Shown: piece after piece, positions 50,507-64,000 of the stretch
How positions within the stretch are numbered: the first letter of the stretch is position 1
Layout of the letters: every line of letters starts with the position of its first letter
From: Latrodectus hesperus
Taxonomy: Eukaryota; Arthropoda; Arachnida; Araneae; Theridiidae
Assembly: GCA_037975125.1 (NCBI GenBank)
Contig: CM075857.1
Location: forward strand, 90,711,199-90,775,198
Direction: 5' to 3'
DNA: 64,000 nucleotides
Translations under genes and position numbers: made by a program
The notes under the pieces: generated by a model
What the model saw: the letters and a program-made list of their open reading frames with translations, nothing else
Told to the model about the DNA's origin: nothing
Database searches by the model: none

Positions 50507-53500
50507 ACAAACTAATCCAACTATAACAATAAAACCATTGACCTTACTATAAAAGAATCATAAAGTGATTAAAATGTCAAAAATATCGTCAAATGTTTGA
50601 AATTTTAATCACTTTCTCCAAATGTAAAGGACACACTCTAGTTAACTTATATTTTCATTGAAACAAATTCCTTGAAACTATTGTTAATTTATACTTCAAT
50701 TTTTCAGTCATAAATAAAAACATAAAATGTGAGTTTTAATATAATAAAATAAGTAAGACGAGGGTAGTTACTAAGCTGCCACATCCGACGGCATTCTTTA
50801 CACGGAAATAGTTAACATATTACACAACTAATTTAAATAATAATATAGAAATGTTTTTTTTTCATATGAACATATTTTCAAATACTTGAATATTAACTTA
50901 CTTTCCAAACATAGAATTCCAGATGTTTTTTTTTTTAATTTGTGGCAATTAATCTGTCAGATTCCTACAGAAATTGTAAAATTTACTATTTTTAGTATTA
51001 TATTTTCAAGTTTATACAATTTTCGAGTTTTAGATACAAAAATATTTCATTAAGAAATCCACAATGATTTTAATGGTTGACAGGGTCATACATAAAAACC
51101 ATGTTACAAGTACAATAAAATATTTTGTAATGTTTATGCATTGTTAAGTTTTTCATTCCTTAAAACAGATGTTTGAGAAGTATACAAAATTTAAAACAAC
51201 GAATCCTTATAAGACAAAATATTTCGGTCAGTAAAAATTGACTTAAAAATAATAGTAAATAAGAAAACATTTTAAAAACAAAAAAAATTAATATGTTATA
51301 TGGAAATCGCACACAATTTTTTGATCATAAGTGCTACAAGATCCTATATTAATTCATATAAAATAAACTTCTAAGCTATTTCAAATAGAATATTTTTAGA
51401 CTGTCATTTATTTCAAAAACTTGCTTCGTAACAAATAAAAAATGTAATAAATAGGTTTAAGCTTTGTAGCAATCGAATTCGATTTTAAAAAAATTGAACA
51501 TTGAAAAATTTATTATATTAATTGATTAAATATTACTAATATATGGAATGAAAAAAATGCTTCTGTGCATGATAGATTTTTCTATTCCTAATACGGTAAT
51601 GAAATTATTGTAAAACATACAACCATAAACATTTTCCAATGTATTTATCTAGTTGTCATGTTATCAATAGTTTATGAAGTTTTCTTAACAAGCAATTAAA
51701 TAATATTTCAACATAAAATAAATATATCATTCTTAAATCATTCATAAAAATTCTATCCTGATAAAAACAACAATAATAAATCCATACTTATCTCTTTGAT
51801 TTATTTTAACTGGTTGATAGATTGTCACTTTATGGTATATTTTTGCATTCAAGGGCTAATATCTACAGTAAAAAGTGTACTGCATCACTAATTTCACAAT
51901 TAAGATGAGAATCAAAACCCGAAACTGTTGAATTGAGGGCTTCTTCTTCTTCTTCTTAAGGTTGGGCTTGTATGTCATTGGCACTCTCTACTATAACTAT
52001 CGAAATGATTGGCTTGTGTGTTGGTTGTAAATGTAAAATATAAATGCTTTTTAAATATTTTTTAGGTTATTCTTCGTAAGTATAATACATTGAAATTATC
52101 ATTTACTCGATTTTTTATGTATACTTTCCTGCTAAAATTTTAGCAATGAATCGAAAATTTCTTATAGAAACATTATTAACTAGAAAAACAAATAAAAATA
52201 ACTACCAATTTCAAAAACAATCTGCTGAACAACAAATTTGTAAAAGATGACAAAAAATTACATGTATTTATATATATATTATAATCAAATTCTATAAAGA
52301 AAATAATATTATAAAAGTAAATAGAATAAATTTTTTATTTCGATTTTTTAATAAAAATGAACTGTAGCACTTGAAAAACTTCATTATCAGCTTATTACAG
52401 TAAGAGCTGGAAATTCATTTTCTGAAGTTGTTTTATTATGCAAAAACAAATATTAAAAATGTAAACTTTTTTCTTCTGGTTTATGAATTCTCTATAAAGA
52501 GACAATTTACTATATTTTATTTTTCTTCAAATACTTCACTTTGTTGAATGTTAATCATTTTTTAATATTAAAAATTCAGTTCTGGAAAACTGTCTACATA
52601 GATTGACATTTTTCATAGAATTCTTAGTTCTTGTAAAACTGTTAAAAAGAATGGAATTGTAGCAACTATCAGTCCGATATTCATAAATTTTTTGGTATTG
52701 GTAAATGAACTATTTATACAATACTTAGAGCCTGGACTTGTTATAATGGAAGAAAATAGTGCCAAAATATAAGTGAATAATGAGGAGCTCAAATATTAAA
52801 ATATTTCTTTCATTCTTAAGAGAAAATACAATAAAGAATATTGATCGCTGAAATATAAAGTGATAACTTATGCACCAATGTAATATAAAAGGATAATTTC
52901 CAACATTTTCTTAAGCACGAAATTCTTAATTTATTTCTTAGTGAAAATCTTATTGTTTTTAAAAATGCTGTCAATAAATATAAAGCAAATAGAAAAAAGT
53001 AATTTACTACAAAAATTATCTTTATTAAAGATTTTTTTCTATAATTAATTTTTTTAATAATTCTGAATTTATTTTATTACAGGTTACAAAAAGTAATTTA
53101 ATTTTATAACCTGTATTGATTAAATTGCATTTTTATTTTCAGTAAGTTTTCGACAGTAAAGAGATTATTCCAGCATTTCCTAACACAAAATAGAAGAGTA
53201 TGCAAGAAATTGGCTTCAAAATGCTCCACATCGGGAAGGAGGAAGGAACAAAAGAAGAAAACTTTTAAATTAAAAAACTGTAAATAAATAATGTGAATGG
53301 ATTCATAAGTGTAAATAAATTTTTTTATACTAGATCTGTCTCGTTCTGAGTCATCATTAATAAAAATATCATTGGTATAATATAAATTATTTAATATATA
53401 TAAAAAAATCAGTATTGAGTAAAGTGTGTTGAATTCTTTACAAAAAAAAAAATTCAATAAAACAAATATCTTAAAATAATTAAGTTAGAATTTTATGCAT

Positions 53501-53708
53501 ATGTGCATGATCTGAGTTTAACAATGAACTAAAAATTGCTTATAGATATATTAAAATATTTATTGAATGAAAAGAAAAATAAATAAAAATAACTGCTAAA
53601 TTCAAAAATAATCTTAGCAAATTAGTAAATCATGATTAAAATTAACATATAAATAGATTCTATAAGAAAAAAATATTTTAGAAAAGAATCTAATCTAATA
53701 TAAAAATT
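50507..53708. other. AT-rich intergenic DNA
   Basis: No gene, RNA or classified repeat was recognised in these 3.2 kb apart from a short (CTT)n run near 51942. Confidence 0.55.
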
Positions 53709-53718
53709 TATACAAAAA

Positions 53719-53980
53719 CAAAAGCAAGCAGCCCAACTTGTCTAGTGGTTAGCGTGCCTGGCTGCGGATAAGGAGGTCCTGGGTTCGAATCCCGGTTCGG
53801 GTATGGATGTACTTTCTCTTTCTTTCTATCCTGCCTTTGTTCTTTCTCCTTGTATGAATGGGTGCCATGCATGTGTGTGTACTGAGGAAGTCGGACTCCA
53901 CACCAAAATATGGGTCAGTTGGAAAAGTGGAGCAGCGCACACCCATAATGCCAGTCTAGCTGGCACACGACAACAACAAC
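53719..53980 (+). mobile_element. tRNA-derived SINE, family C, copy 1
   Basis: The tRNA-like head has TCTAGTGGTTAGCGTG (A-box region) and the B box GGTTCGAATCCC at 53782-53793. A body with CTTTCTATCCTGCCTTTGTTC follows, then a (CAA)n tail. Weak 9 bp flanking repeats ATACAAAAA are at 53710-53718 and 53981-53989. It belongs to the same family as 60087-60385. Confidence 0.85.
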
Positions 53981-54375
53981 ATACAAAAATAGACTGTAAT
54001 ATTTATCAGCTCATTACAGTAAGTTTTAATTTATATATAATTATTTCTTAAGAAATAAAAATACATTTAATGTTACTATTAATATAAAAAAATCATTTTA
54101 ACAAAAATATAAACTATAATATTTATCAGTTCATTACAGTAACAGTTGAAAATTAAAATTTTTGAAATTGTTTTAATTTATATATAATTATTTTTTTAAA
54201 TAAAAATACATTTTATGTTACTTACGATGTGAAGAGAAAATGGCATTTCTAAATAAACAAAGCAGATTTAATTTCAATTTAATGTATTTCCAATACCTGT
54301 CAATATTAACTTTACAACATTATGAGCAGATAAAAATAAGTAAGTATTTTATTTTTATCTGTAGAAATAAAATAT

Positions 54376-54720
54376 AAGTTATAGCTGACTCCACGTCGGT
54401 GAAAGCTGCCACTGCTGGCCAAATGGCAAAGGTGCGATGGATAACCGTATAGGGCCATGTACTGCCAATTACACGGACCACACACGGCCAATATGACATT
54501 GCTGACCACTCAGCGTTGGGCCATCAGTGGACCGTTCTTCCGGCCCAGCAGCAATGACGATGACCACTTTATTGACGGAGCCGAAATAGCGGCGGGCCGC
54601 TGCTGGCCAAGACGGCTGTCAGCAGATCCTTTATGTTTGCTGGGTAGTGAAACAAAGCACTTTAGAATGGAAGGTTATGGATTCGATCTCAGCCACTGTT
54701 GAACAACAGAAGCCTGCATT
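54376..54720. repeat. GC-rich repeat-like block, unclassified
   Basis: About 350 bp with high local GC content (CGGAGCCGAAATAGCGGCGG) in AT-rich surroundings. GGATTCGATCTCAGCC near 54679 resembles a B box. Overlapping short frames on both strands are typical of GC-rich non-coding sequence. It may be a SINE or DNA-transposon fragment. Confidence 0.4.
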
Positions 54721-55059
54721 CAACAACGGTAGTTTGTCACCGCATAATAAACACCTCAGTGTTCTACAACTATTGCCATGAATTTGAATATTTACTACAT
54801 AAATTGTGCTTTCTGCAAGGAGTTTACATCGAGAGTTGGTCTTATTCACAGGTTGCAGGGGAGGTACTTCTCAAAATGTTCAAAATGAGTGATGGGAACA
54901 TTTATGGTATTACTACTATCATGTAATAATACCGTAATTTTTTAATTAATTACCTTAATTATGGTATTATTACTGACTTTATTTACTCTCAGTAATTTTG
55001 ATTATTTTGTAGTTTTCAATACTTTTTACGCCATATATTAGATGATTTATGTTATTATC

Positions 55060-57097
<2,038 letters not shown>

Positions 57098-57099
57098 AC

Positions 57100-58830
57100 A
57101 AGCTCATTCGACTATAGTTCTTGTTCAAAAATACTTAATCAACCAAACATTTTTGATTAGAAGGCCTCATGTGATGAAATTATGCTACATTATTCAAAAA
57201 TTTCAGAGCTTTTTTTTCAAACATAAAAATTTTAAATTCCTGTGCAAATTTGAAATGTTTGTGAAAGCGATGAATGTTAAAATCTATGCTTCTATTACGC
57301 TACGATTGACTCTTTTTCGACTGCTAGCCATGAAACTCACCATAACTCACTAGTATAATACGTCTTTGTTGTGGAAGATTGTGAGTTCGATTCTTACTCC
57401 AGGTGTACAACGGGAGACAGATGATACTAATGCATTTCAAGAAAAGGAAGTTTTTTCACTTATAACATGTGAGTTGGATCCAATTATTGAAAAGTATTCC
57501 TGAAAGAGAATACATCCCCGATTTACAAAACTTAACAATACGTTTAGGTTGTTTAGTGCATGCGATGTCAAAATATCAAATTTTTTTTTCGATTTCTGGA
57601 AAATAGGAAGAATTTGTTGTATCTTGTTCGAGAATATGCAGAAAATTTACTTTTATCATTCATTAAATGTGTATTTATGAGAAATGCTGTTTCATTAATT
57701 TTATTTTAAATACACTGTGTTTTTATTCTTATTTATGAATATATATTTTGCATTTGCTAGGTTATTTTTTTATTTGCTATTTATTATGCTTCGTATTTTT
57801 CTGTGAGAGATTTATTGCTCTCACAGAAAAATACCTCCGTTCGGGGAATTATAATAATGGAAAATTTAAATAAGCAGAGTCAGAATTTAGAGGAAATGAG
57901 ATGATGTAGTTGATTCTGGACATGAAAGCGCGATTGGCTGACATATTTGCATTATTCCTTCTACCTCTGCAGAGATTTGCATCCTCTTCAATTCTGATTG
58001 GCTTCCGGAAATTAGCTCCGTGCTTAACTTTTGGACGTGAGTGTAGATCAGATACCTTCACCATTTATGTTGCTCCGATCTTCTACCGATAAATAAAATT
58101 ACTACAACGGTATTTTCCGGTAAGAAATTTAACTTCTGTTTAATTTATTTGCTGTTCATAGAATAAACATTCTATCTGTAAGAATATTTATACAATAATC
58201 ATAAAAAATCGAAATATTTTTAGTAAAGTTTTGAATATTAGACCTCTTTCATTCATCATTTGAATTGTGAAATAATTGATAAAATTAATCGCATTTGTAT
58301 TATTAAAAAGCGAAAACATAATTACAATTTTATTATATATTCAATAGTTAATTTTCTATAGTAATTCATTTATATTTATTAAGTTTTTATAGTTTTATAT
58401 AAAATTTTAAATATATATATATATATATTTGTTTTTAAAAATATGTTTTATTTATATTTATGACATTTTAATTTCTTTTCAAAGTTAAGCAGCAAATGAT
58501 TGAAATATTCAAAATAATTAGAAAGAGTTAAATCATTTCATGTAGGTAAATTTTCATGAATTGAACTAATTATTTCATCGATATGAAATGAATACATGCG
58601 CAGAATAAAGAAAATAATTTATATAAAATGATGAAAGATACGAAAAGAAAAGAGGAAAATTGAAAAGCCAAAATTATAAATAATATTTTAAGAATAAGGA
58701 TTCAAAATATATTTCTTATATATAATTTGCTCGCCAAAATCATTGGTCCGAAATATTACGAAATAATAGTTTGTTCATTTGCATATAAATTTAAGGCGAA
58801 ATCATTTTTCTGAATACCTTCGCGGAAGGA
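57100..58830. other. AT-rich intergenic DNA
   Basis: No gene is supported. GAGTTCGATTCTTACTCC near 57381 resembles a B box from a degraded SINE. A hairpin at 57794-57833 is listed separately, and a GC-richer patch lies at 57905-58085. Confidence 0.5.
57794..57833. repeat. Perfect 16 bp hairpin
   Basis: TATTTTTCTGTGAGAG at 57794-57809 is the exact complement of 57818-57833, with an 8 bp loop. Confidence 0.88.
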
Positions 58831-59062
58831 TAACATGCATGACCAATTAAATGTGCGGGAATTGTTTATAGAGAAAAGTTCAAGGGTTATCAATTCCAAT
58901 GGGAAATAGACGGATGTGTGATTGTTGGCGCCTAAATTAATCGAATGATTCGGTTCCGCCAGAAATATCGACGCATTTCCCTCCTTTGAGTTTAAATTTG
59001 GCTATTTTTTTCTTTTTACTTTCACTGGCAACCCTTTAACGCTGTGGACAGAGACTGTAAAA

Positions 59063-59128
59063 ATGTTAAAAAGTTCGTTGATTGCTGTTAGTTTTTGTGA
59101 ATGCTTTGTTCTCGACTATGGAAAAATG
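59063..59128 (+). CDS. Candidate first coding exon of an unknown gene
   Basis: A 22-codon frame (MLKSSLIAVSFCECFVLDYG plus two residues) opens at an ATG and meets a strong donor GTGAGT at 59129. The 250 bp upstream are GC-richer than the region and could be a promoter. The hydrophobic start might be a signal or targeting peptide. No second exon was identified before the window ends, so this may be the 5' end of a gene with distant exons or simply chance. Confidence 0.25.
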
Positions 59129-60074
59129 GTGAGTATTTTAATAAAATGAAAATATTTTAAACATTTTATATCTCATATATTTATAATCGAAAATGATCTC
59201 TTTACTTTAAATCTCATTGCTCACATAATTTATTTCATTAGTGGCACATTTGTAGCCTACTTGAACATTTCTCATCAAATATAATTTATATTGAATAAAA
59301 ATCCGTCGTAAAAGGAATACATACTAACTGATCTATTGAAAAATTGTTAAATAAAAGGGCATTTTGTTCCCTTATTAAATTAAATCTACTTTTTTATTTA
59401 TTTAATTGATTCGTTATTCAGCATTCTATTATGTAATCATTAATGTTTGTCACACACTGATTACTTATTAGTGCTTGTTTATATAAAATTTAAACTTTTG
59501 AATTCATTCAAAATTCTAAATTTTTGGATTAATTTTAATTTTATGAGAAATCATTTTTCGGGATAAGCAATGCTATTTTTTGTCAACTTATCTTAACAAT
59601 CTATTTAAAATCATTTAAATAACTTTTGAAAAATTAAATTTATTTTAAATAAATTATTATGTTTGTAAAATCTACAAAAAAATGTTGTTGAGATACTTGC
59701 ATGTGCATTAATTTCTGAGGATTCCAGTAAATTAATGTCATAATGTAGATTTATATTTTATGAATATGCGTCACTTTATAAAAATATGGATAATATCCTT
59801 TTCCTCTTAATAAACTGTACTTCGAACTGAAGAATAAATTTGCAAATTGAAATTTTGAGAATGTTCTAAATCAAATTTTTTAACTCTAAATTATTTTTCT
59901 CCCAATTCTTTTAAATGCCTTAAAGCATACTTAATTGAAATTATGTCTTGTCTCTTGATAGATTTTGGCTTGGAACATTTTTAACTACTAAAAAGTTGTT
60001 AATTTTAAAAATTCATTGTTGCTTTTTTTAATTATTTAAATATAAAAACACAAAATTTACGCTTTTTGTGATTC
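59129..60074. other. AT-rich DNA, possible first intron
   Basis: No features seen. If the candidate exon at 59063 is real, this would be the start of its intron. Confidence 0.4.
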
Positions 60075-60086
60075 ACATAGTTAAGT

Positions 60087-60385
60087 GCCGACCAACTTGT
60101 CTAGTGGTCAACGTGTCTGACTGCGGATAAGGAGGTCCTGGGTTCGAATCCCGGTTCGGCATGGATGTACTTTCTATCTATCCTGTCTTTGTCCTTTCCT
60201 TGTATAAATGAGGTGTGAGTGGTTGCCTACCCTATAAACGGGTACCTAGGGCAAGTATGTAGAGCAAAGTCGTACTTTCATCTACATGGTGCTATGATTA
60301 AAACGAAAGACGTTCCCAATCGACTTAATTCGCATAGCATAGCGAGCTTGGCTTGTCCAAGTGTCATTAGTAAACAACAACAACA
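60087..60385 (+). mobile_element. tRNA-derived SINE, family C, copy 2
   Basis: A 299 bp insertion between ACATAGTTAAGT (60075-60086) and ACATAGTAAAGT (60386-60397), a 12 bp duplication with one mismatch. The head TCTAGTGGTCAACGTG and the B box GGTTCGAATCCC at 60141-60152 match copy 1, and a (CAA)n tail ends it. The bodies of the two copies diverge after about 110 bp, so subfamilies exist. Confidence 0.92.
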
Positions 60386-60591
60386 ACATAGTAAAGTTAC
60401 ATGAAATAATAATTTACTTAGGTCAACTAAAAATAATATAAATCTGAATTTGTTTATTATTGAAGTAAAAAAAAAGTCATGAAATCAAATGTGATATTTT
60501 TTACGCAAAAAAAAGTTGAATAGTTTTTACTTGTATTGGAATGTTTAGACAATGAATTTTGTTTTCAACCATAAAAGAAATGACATTTGAC

Positions 60592-60738
60592 ATTTTGAAC
60601 AGTAAATTAAATTATATGTATATATATTTGCATATTTCTGACAAATAAAAAGTTACATCTCTTTGACTTTTTGAACAGTAAATTAAATTATATATATATA
60701 TATTTGCATATTTCTGACAAATAAAAAGTTACATCTCT
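60592..60738. repeat. Two-copy tandem duplication, 76 bp period
   Basis: TTTTGAACAGTAAATTAAAT through AAAGTTACATCTCT occurs twice in a row (from about 60592 and 60668), with differences only in the TA-rich middle. It is a recent local duplication. Confidence 0.93.
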
Positions 60739-60913
60739 AACAGTCTCGTAATTTTAAATTATGGCTGAAATGACATTTTTAAAACTCGACTTACTCCTCT
60801 AAACTTCCCTAATGATATATCATTGTAGAGAGGAAATTTAGAGGAGAAATCAGTATCAAAATTTAACTTGATAATGTTTAACATCATTGTAACATTAGGA
60901 ATCTTAATTCTTA

Positions 60914-62938
60914 GGCAGGCCGCACACTGAGGGAGCATGTCTTTAACGCGCACCTATTGCTTCCCGATAGTGCTGCTACACGCGAGCAGCATGTCGAAAA
61001 GTACCACACACTGAAGCGATGGATGCAGAGATCTCACGCATGCGCAGTACATCGGAGCTGATATTGTTTACATTTCTACTCTTCTGTTCCGGCGTTTACT
61101 TGTCTGTTTCGCTGTCTCTGCGTTTGCCTGAGAATTTATGTGGCCTCTAAATCGTTGACATTGTTATTAAATATTAGAAGTTTTAAAAAGAAAAGAAAAT
61201 ACTTTATTAAAAAAATGATATTAATATGACTTATATTGTAAACACAAAATATAATATCATTTTGTCTCGTATTTGAAAAATAAAATTATCGCAATAGGCA
61301 AGGTATAAAACTTAAGAAAATGTTTGATTGTTATTTCAAATCACAACTGATTTCTATTGAATATTATTAACTGTACTTTCAGAGCAAAGGCGCTTTCTTC
61401 CAATTAATTAACACAACGCTAAATTTACACTGGCTCATACTTCAGATTTAAGTCCGACTAAAATGGCATTAAAATACACAAATTGGAATTTTTTTAATAA
61501 AAAATAGGTAAATTTTCAAAGGTTGTAAATTTATTGTTTGATTTAAAAGTATAAATTGAAACTAAGTTTCATTTCTTTATGTAACATTAACATAAAAAAA
61601 TTAAATACGATGTACTTTCCAATACTTCTGTTGTGAATAAGATCGTAATAATCTCTTGCTGGGATATGTTAATTGTAAATGCTAATAATTTTATAAATGC
61701 TTTTAAAACTAAAACCATAAGTATTAAATACTAACTAGAGAACAATACGTTTTTTAAAGGAGCAAAAAATGTTCTTTTTACCTGGTAACTTTCTGATATT
61801 TCTGCCCAGTTCACAATAGGTGTTATTTTAATGTTTCTTCAATTCATGGACTCAAAAATGACATTAGAAATATTTTGTTAAAGTTATTTTAAATATATTA
61901 GATTTTTTTATATATATTTTAGTTACTTTTTAATGATATTTAAAATTTGTTATGATACCTAAGTAAAAATTAATACATATTTATGCATTATAACAAATTA
62001 GTTCAATATGAATCAGTTCAAAACTAAAAGTAATTAAAAATAATACATGTCAATGGAAATTCTTAAAAAATTATATAAAAATTATTTTAAATGTAAAATA
62101 ACTGAGCAATCCAAATAGTAACTCTTATAATGTTTTATGTTAGTTAAAAATTAATTTGAACAATATTATAATAATGTACAAGAAGATATGTGAATACTAA
62201 AACCCATAGCAACTCATATCGATAGAGGTTCTTAATAGTACTATAGTATTTAAACTAGTTTTTTAATAAGATTATTTTAATTTGATAATTTTTTTAAAAT
62301 TTAGAAATTAATAGTTCAGAAACATCTATGCATTTAAACAAGAAATTTAAGAAAAACTTGTATAAAATTTACTTCATAAGATGATTTATTTCAACTGCAA
62401 ACACTTATCGATTGAAAATGTTTTGCACGGGAAACTTATTAATTTTATTTAAATTTCGTAAAATTTTTATATATTACAAATTTTAAATTTACAATTAAAT
62501 AAACTACAAATCATTAAAAATTAGAATAAAAATAACCAGGAAATTTCATTTCAATAGATATTTCCATCAAAGTTTTTTTTTTTTTTTTTTACTTAAATAC
62601 TACTATTTTGATTAGAATAATCTTCGCTAAAAACATATAATGCAGGAAATATTTTTTCACAAAATTAATGAAACTGGTTAAATTCAGCATATTCTCTCAT
62701 TTGTGAACAATGCAAATTCTCTTTTGAAGAAATGAAATCAAACACAAAGATATGTACATGTAAGCGACAAGCGATAAAAATAGCGCAAGTCACAAATGGG
62801 AGACACCTGTCACTTAAGTGAAGCTGACGCGCTCTCGATAAATACTGCTCCAGTGTGCGTGCGCAGCATAGGGAAAACCAGTTTTAACGGCGTGATGTCG
62901 TGCTGCTCGTCTTCTGTCGCCTCAGTGTGCGGCCTGCC
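60914..62938. mobile_element. 2 kb non-autonomous DNA transposon, Harbinger-like
   Basis: Terminal inverted repeats GGCAGGCCGCACACTGAGG (60914-60932) and its complement (62920-62938) are flanked by TTA on both sides (60911-60913 and 62939-62941), a 3 bp target duplication typical of PIF/Harbinger elements. Both subterminal regions are GC-rich (61 bp to about 200 bp) and share words such as GTCG.GCTGCTCG. The interior is AT-rich without an open frame, so it lacks a transposase. Family assignment rests on the duplication and end structure only. Confidence 0.8.
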
Positions 62939-62941
62939 TTA

Positions 62942-64000
62942 TTCTACTAAAAATATTAAAACATATGTCTGATAAAGGATAAAGTTTAAACTATTTACAG
63001 TAAACACAATTGTAACTTTTTGTGATTTATTGGTATATCATTTAAATAATTAATTTTTGGGATAAATTAAGATTTTATTTTTGAAATCTGTTATTTACTA
63101 TGTTGATGCCGAATACATCAAGAGTAAAATACATTTCAAGAATAATACTTCGTATGCAAAAATGGTTTCCGTTATTGCTTCAGATCTAAATTGTGTTAGT
63201 AAATATCAGATTAGTCATAATTTATATTTAAAAAAATGTGTTTTGAAAAAATGTATTTTTTGAATGTCACATGGATTGAAAATTTAATTTTCTCAATAAC
63301 TCTGTGCGAATCCATTCAAATTCCTAAATATGTAAATTTTATTCTAATTCAGATCCTGAATTTAAATTTGATGTCGTTAAAATTATCAGAGTAAGGAATG
63401 AAGTGTTAATTATATGTCAATAGAATAATAAGAGAATTTCACTGAAATTTTTTATCTAGTGTAGTTCCAAATGTGGAAGAAGATGGAATAAAAGCCAATT
63501 TTTAATTTCTTCTCTTGGTCTGCTGGTAGTTTCAACGGTTTCGCCGCAAGCACGTGCTTTTTTCTTTTCTTTTTTTTTTTTAATTTTTCTTTTTCTAAAA
63601 GCTTATACAATAAGTATTACCCCCTGATTGAATTAAAAAAAGATATAATTTACTGTTAAAAGAAATGTTCCTTCTTTTTAATGCAACCAAATGAGCTTGA
63701 TGTTTATGTGAAGAAAAAAATCCTATTTCATTTTAAATAAAATTATCTTCAGCAAAATGAATTAATATTTTTTTAAAATTTATACACACATGTATTCATT
63801 TTTAATATAAAATAATGATTTCTAAAGCTTTTAACTTATATATTTTTTAATTTTAAATACCATTTTAACGGAACAAAAACACATTAATCGACAAATGTAG
63901 ATATGCTTTTCATTTTTGAATTCTTAATGATAAGTATTTGCAGGTCATCGACATTGAATGACAAGAAGTAAAAATTTTCCAGATGTATGTATTAAATAGA
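62942..64000. other. AT-rich DNA to the window end
   Basis: No gene or classified repeat is supported. A pyrimidine-rich tract lies near 63560-63595. Confidence 0.5.

Noticed and set aside
54312..54926. Overlapping 65-81 codon frames on both strands
   Set aside because: They are all in one GC-rich repeat-like block and none shows a domain.

Overview
The window looks like AT-rich nuclear DNA from an arthropod, most likely a spider. This is inference from two spliced housekeeping genes with GT-AG introns, the mix of mariner, Tc1-like, hAT and LINE relics, and several tRNA-derived SINE families. There is no sign of prokaryotic gene organisation.

Region by region. 1-8 kb: a full-length but broken mariner element, a LINE 3' fragment with a clear target duplication, AT-rich DNA with fold-back repeats, and one copy of a diverged ~0.95 kb duplicated segment (the other copy is at 28-29 kb). 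8.1-21.7 kb: two conserved host genes arranged head to head, a POLR3G-type subunit of RNA polymerase III on the minus strand and SNRPE (Sm protein E) on the plus strand, sharing a ~556 bp intergenic promoter region. Their introns hold LINE relics and one unexplained 79-codon open segment. 22-29 kb: AT-rich DNA with two tRNA-derived SINEs, both with target duplications. 30-36 kb: a graveyard of a Tc1-like pseudogene, an adjacent hAT (TTF/ZMYM-type) pseudogene, diverged tandem repeats and a second Tc1-like relic. 38.0-50.4 kb: the main item, described below. 50.5-64 kb: AT-rich DNA with two SINEs of a third family, two very long (TA)n tracts, a GC-rich repeat block, a possible first exon and a 2 kb non-autonomous Harbinger-like DNA transposon.

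The outstanding object is a 12,372 bp element at 38005-50376. It is almost entirely one perfect-looking palindrome: two ~6.15 kb arms around a 51 bp centre. It begins AGTAGAGG, ends CCTCTACT, and is flanked by a 6 bp duplication (TCGGTT) of a target inside a tRNA-derived SINE, whose unbroken sequence can be read from another SINE copy at 22.3 kb. Each arm carries outward-directed genes: a long protein joining an AlkB-like 2-oxoglutarate dioxygenase fold to a PC4-like domain, with both iron-ligand histidines replaced by tyrosine; a possible -1 ribosomal frameshift site leading into a cysteine/histidine-rich tail; and a truncated second AlkB-like paralogue. Each gene has a TATAAAAG box. Each arm also holds four TCACGTGA sites and three copies of a 51 bp repeat containing TGAGTCAGC. 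No polymerase, integrase, transposase or capsid gene is visible in it, so it is probably mobilised in trans. Its 6 bp target duplication and 5'-AG terminus are compatible with a Polinton/Maverick-like integrase, but this is inference. A snap-back (palindromic) derivative of a protein-primed replicon is one way to explain the structure.
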